From positions 1 through 64,000 of the forward strand of contig NZ_JAUXNK010000072.1 of the NCBI RefSeq assembly GCF_030682845.1: a DNA stretch of 64,000 nt, read 5' to 3'. The position numbers and the translations under genes were made by a program. The notes below the pieces were generated by a model, which ran no database searches, had not been told where the DNA came from, and worked only from the letters and a program-made list of their open reading frames with translations. Numbering within the stretch: position 1 is the first letter of the stretch; each line of letters opens with the position of its first letter. Positions 60,971-64,000 of the stretch are shown here, in pieces. Source of the DNA: Methanolobus sp. (GTDB taxonomy: Archaea > Halobacteriota > Methanosarcinia > Methanosarcinales > Methanosarcinaceae).

Positions 60971-62632
60971 ATGGATCTGGAGTTTGAGAAAGCCATACAG
61001 AGAAATCCGCATCTGGGTGAATATGTACGGAAGTTCATGCGGGAGAACGGTGCTGATGAACCTGTTTTCATGGTAAAGCTTTCCAAGGACATAAATAAGG
61101 AAAATGTAAATCTCATCCTGCCTGTGGGGGATCCTGTCTTCATTCACCTCTATGGCACTTCCGAACTGGGAGAGGTTCGCTACTACAGCATAGAGCCATT
61201 GTTGAACGACCTGGAAAAACAAAAGTATGATATCATCCTGAGCATCATCCTTGAAAAGTCAGCTAGTGAAGCCCTGCCTGATTCCGAGAGCGAGTTAAAG
61301 GAACTAATAATAAGGCTCCTTGACGAATCAGTTGATATCGGTGCCGGAGGGAGCATCGAAGCTGATGATAAGAAAGGCAAGTTCGATATATTGAGCAAAC
61401 TAATACCTGTGCAGAAAAAAGTTCCTTTAACCCAGAATGAATACAACAAGCTGCTCTACCATATAGAAAGGAACATTATCGGTTCCGGTCCCATAGAACC
61501 TGTTATCAGGGACCCGTATCTTGAAGATATCAGCAGCATTGGCGTGAACAATGTGTTCATTGTCCACAAGATATTCGATACAATAAAAACAGACCTGACC
61601 TTCGGGGATGAAAAAGGTCTTGACAACTGGCTCAGGAGTATGAGTGAGCGTATCGGCCGCCCTGTGAGCGATGCCCGCCCTATTGCGGATGGTGCATTGC
61701 CTGACGGGTCACGTATCAACATCATCTATAGTATTGATATCAGCAGGAGGGGTAGCAGTTTCACGATGCGTAAATTCAGTGAGGTCCCTGTCAGCATCAT
61801 CCAGCTCATCAGCTGGGGTGCATTAAGTGCTGAAGCGGCTGCCTATATGTGGATGTGTCTTGAGAACGGTATGAGTGTCTTTTTCAGTGGGGAAACTGCC
61901 AGTGGAAAGACTACAATGCTTAATGCCTGCCTTGCGTTCGTCAATCCCAGGGCAAAGGTATTCAGTGCTGAGGATACAGCTGAAGTCCAGCCTCCCCAGC
62001 CAGTATGGCAACAGCTGATAACACGTGAGGAAGGTCCTGTGGATTCCAGGGTGGATACGTTCACCCTGCTCAAAGCTGCTTTGCGTTCCAGGCCCAATTA
62101 TATAATCGTAGGTGAGATCCGTGGTGCCGAAGGTAATGTGGCTTTCCAGGGCATGCAGACCGGGCACCCCGTCCTGGCAACTTTCCACGCATCTGCGGTC
62201 ACTAAGATGATACAGCGTCTGACAGCCGATCCTATCAATGTCCCTGTGACCTTCATCGATAATCTTAATGTTGCAATGATATTATCCGCCGTCTATCGTA
62301 AGGGTAAGTTCCTTCGCCGATGTCTTGCCGTAGAGGAGATAGAGGGATATTATGAAGAAGTAGGTGGAGTGGTCACCAGGGCAGTGTTCCAGTGGGATCC
62401 CGAAACCGATAAGCATAACTTCAGGGGCCTGAACAACAGCTTCATTCTTGAGAACAAGATAGCTACAAAACTAGGTTATGAGGATAAGAGGCTGATATAC
62501 CAGGACCTTTTCCTCAGGGCAAGGATTCTGGAGGAGATGCGTTCGAGAGGTATAGAAGACTACTATGATGTACTTGATATCATAGTGAAGTTCTATAAAC
62601 ATGGCGTCGATGGCCTGCCTTTCAGTGTGTAG
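60971..62632 (+). CDS. arlI: Archaellum motor ATPase ArlI
   Basis: The 553-residue type II/IV secretion ATPase has Walker A (GETASGKTTMLNA, near residue 308), the Asp box region (KVFSAEDTAEVQPP), Walker B (YIIVGEIRGAEGNVAFQG) and the His box (THxxG-like MQTGHPVLATFHASA). It powers both assembly and rotation. Length is usual. Confidence 0.95.
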   Translation: MDLEFEKAIQRNPHLGEYVRKFMRENGADEPVFMVKLSKDINKENVNLILPVGDPVFIHLYGTSELGEVRYYSIEPLLNDLEKQKYDIILSIILEKSASEALPDSESELKELIIRLLDESVDIGAGGSIEADDKKGKFDILSKLIPVQKKVPLTQNEYNKLLYHIERNIIGSGPIEPVIRDPYLEDISSIGVNNVFIVHKIFDTIKTDLTFGDEKGLDNWLRSMSERIGRPVSDARPIADGALPDGSRINIIYSIDISRRGSSFTMRKFSEVPVSIIQLISWGALSAEAAAYMWMCLENGMSVFFSGETASGKTTMLNACLAFVNPRAKVFSAEDTAEVQPPQPVWQQLITREEGPVDSRVDTFTLLKAALRSRPNYIIVGEIRGAEGNVAFQGMQTGHPVLATFHASAVTKMIQRLTADPINVPVTFIDNLNVAMILSAVYRKGKFLRRCLAVEEIEGYYEEVGGVVTRAVFQWDPETDKHNFRGLNNSFILENKIATKLGYEDKRLIYQDLFLRARILEEMRSRGIEDYYDVLDIIVKFYKHGVDGLPFSV

Positions 62633-62641
62633 GTGAGCTTT

Positions 62642-64000
62642 ATGAGTTATGAGAAGGCTTTCAAGAACCTTGGCATGGAACCTCTGGTTTACGCAAAGAA
62701 ATTTGCCCTGCCTATTGTTCTGTTTGGCATTGTGTTCGCCGTTCTCATGTATACATTGCTTCCCAATCTTTTCGTAGGTCCTGCAAAATACATACCCATA
62801 CTGGTCACTTTTGCATGCGTATTCTTTGCCTTCTCATATCCACTTTCCATTCTTGCTGCAAAGGCCACGCGCATAGATAACAATATGCACTACTACATCA
62901 CTCAGATGGGCTCCATAGCAACCGCGGAAACTCCCCGGCTCGACATCATTCGTATCGTTTCGGAGAACGACGACTATCGTGAACTTGCGACGGAAACAAG
63001 GAAGATATATGATCTGGTGATCGTATGGCACATGAGCCTGGCTGATGCCTGCAGGTTCATATCCAAACGTACTCCTTCTATCATTTTCGAAGACTTCCTC
63101 GACAGGTTTGCCCATGCACTCCAGTCAGGGGAGGATGTGAAAAGTTTTCTTTTCGCCGAACAGAACGTGGTCATGAACGAATATGAGTCCATGTACAATG
63201 GTGCTCTCTACGCTGTCGAGATAGTAAAGGAAATGTTCGTTTCCCTTGTCATGTCCCTTATCTTCCTGGCCTCTTTTGCAGTTATCATGCCTGTAATTAC
63301 CGGTATGAACGCGGAACTGCTGATGTCTGTTGTTGTTGTGGTCTTCCTTGTGACCGACCTTGTCATGGTCATGTTCACCAGGAGCAAGGTCCCTCAGGAT
63401 CCGGCATGGAACAGGTCCAATGCATTGACCAAGGATAAGCTCAAACTGTATCGTTCCATTCCCATCTCGATCGGTGGCTGTATAATTGTAGGTGTGGTGC
63501 TTCTTATGTATGGCAAGATAGAGACCCCGATTGCCGTTGCGATGTTCCTTACTCCTCTGGCTTATACCGGACATGTTGCACGTAAGATCGAAAAGGGCAT
63601 CCGTCGAAAAGATGAGAACTTTCCTGCTTTTATCCGTTCCCTAGGCAGTTCTGCAGGTGCCAGGGGAGGCCTGATCGATGATGCATTGAAAGCTCTGCGG
63701 TCTCACGATTTTGGCCCTCTTACAACAGATGTCAATAATCTTTATAAGCTGCTGGCGACAAGGATCGATAAATTTGCCTCATGGGACCATTTCGCTGCAA
63801 ACATCGGGAGTAATCTCATCCAGAGGTTCTCTGTGATGTTTGTCGAGGCAACCAACCTTGGTGGCCAGCCGGATGTCATAGGTGACATCATAGCAACAAA
63901 CTTCCACAGGATAGTCAACCTGAGGAAAAAAAGGACCCAATCCGCAAACAGCCTTGTGGGCGTTCTCTATGGACTTACAGGAGGCATTGGTTTTACCATG
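62642..64000 (+). CDS. arlJ: Archaellum membrane platform ArlJ (runs off the window)
   Basis: ATG 62642 (MSYEKAFKNLGMEPLVYAK) follows a GGTGAGC ribosome site. At least 453 residues are present without a stop. N-terminal membrane helices (LPIVLFGIVFAVLMYTLL) and two T2SF-type cytoplasmic domains (FEDFLDRFAHALQSGEDVKS; SLGSSAGARGGLIDDALKAL) are those of the ArlJ/FlaJ platform that anchors the filament motor. Confidence 0.93.
   Translation, partial: MSYEKAFKNLGMEPLVYAKKFALPIVLFGIVFAVLMYTLLPNLFVGPAKYIPILVTFACVFFAFSYPLSILAAKATRIDNNMHYYITQMGSIATAETPRLDIIRIVSENDDYRELATETRKIYDLVIVWHMSLADACRFISKRTPSIIFEDFLDRFAHALQSGEDVKSFLFAEQNVVMNEYESMYNGALYAVEIVKEMFVSLVMSLIFLASFAVIMPVITGMNAELLMSVVVVVFLVTDLVMVMFTRSKVPQDPAWNRSNALTKDKLKLYRSIPISIGGCIIVGVVLLMYGKIETPIAVAMFLTPLAYTGHVARKIEKGIRRKDENFPAFIRSLGSSAGARGGLIDDALKALRSHDFGPLTTDVNNLYKLLATRIDKFASWDHFAANIGSNLIQRFSVMFVEATNLGGQPDVIGDIIATNFHRIVNLRKKRTQSANSLVGVLYGLTGGIGFTM

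Overview
This window comes from a methylotrophic methanogen of the Methanosarcinaceae; I favour the Methanolobus, Methanococcoides or Methanomethylovorans side of the family, but this is not proven. The evidence is an archaeal core gene set (PCNA, PriL, TFS, archaeal AlaRS, archease-RtcB, an XPB-Bax1 pair), methanogen cofactor genes (mptD for tetrahydromethanopterin, cfbB for F430), three regulators of the methanogen FilR/Msr (DUF1724) type, and a Euryarchaeota archaellum operon.

Layout. 1-1885: end of an XPB helicase gene and its nuclease partner bax1. 2103-25880: a rightward head-tail virus structural block. It runs portal, MuF head protein fused to a zincin, protease/scaffold, decoration protein, HK97-fold capsid protein, connectors, tail completion protein, tail terminator, tail tube, tail chaperones with a frameshift site, tape measure, baseplate and fibre genes. 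Three AT-rich accessory inserts (about 2825-4063, 7874-10341 and 17009-18671) interrupt it. Each ends at a copy of the same 31-base promoter, which restarts the late genes as apparently leaderless transcripts. No terminase, replication, lysis or repressor gene is visible, so the block looks defective, helper-dependent or domesticated. 25881-30330: a G-rich hairpin, three paralogous FilR/Msr regulators with pseudogene debris, and a structured repeat that also occurs at 17551-17791. 30331-33106: a secreted ComEC-type metallo-beta-lactamase-fold lipoprotein with a DUF3006 partner, a tyrosine integrase, and tRNA-Thr(TGT).

33208-57776 is host core: aldolase and CDP-alcohol transferase, archease-RtcB, a PUA protein, a bactofilin-like protein, argD-hisC, the leftward artA-pssD-pssA-mptD operon (lipid anchoring of surface proteins plus pterin synthesis), NUDIX-tfs-pcn-priL, cfbB, moaA, surE, alaS, and a KaiC/GvpD-like ATPase with two receiver-domain proteins. 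57912-64000 is the archaellum operon arlCDE-F-G-H-I-J; arlJ runs off the end and no archaellin gene is in view.

The least explained features are four structured repeat units with compensating stem changes at two loci, the cassette-plus-promoter architecture of the virus block, a canonical -1 frameshift site in the tail chaperone genes, and a 133-bp MITE with intact target duplications.
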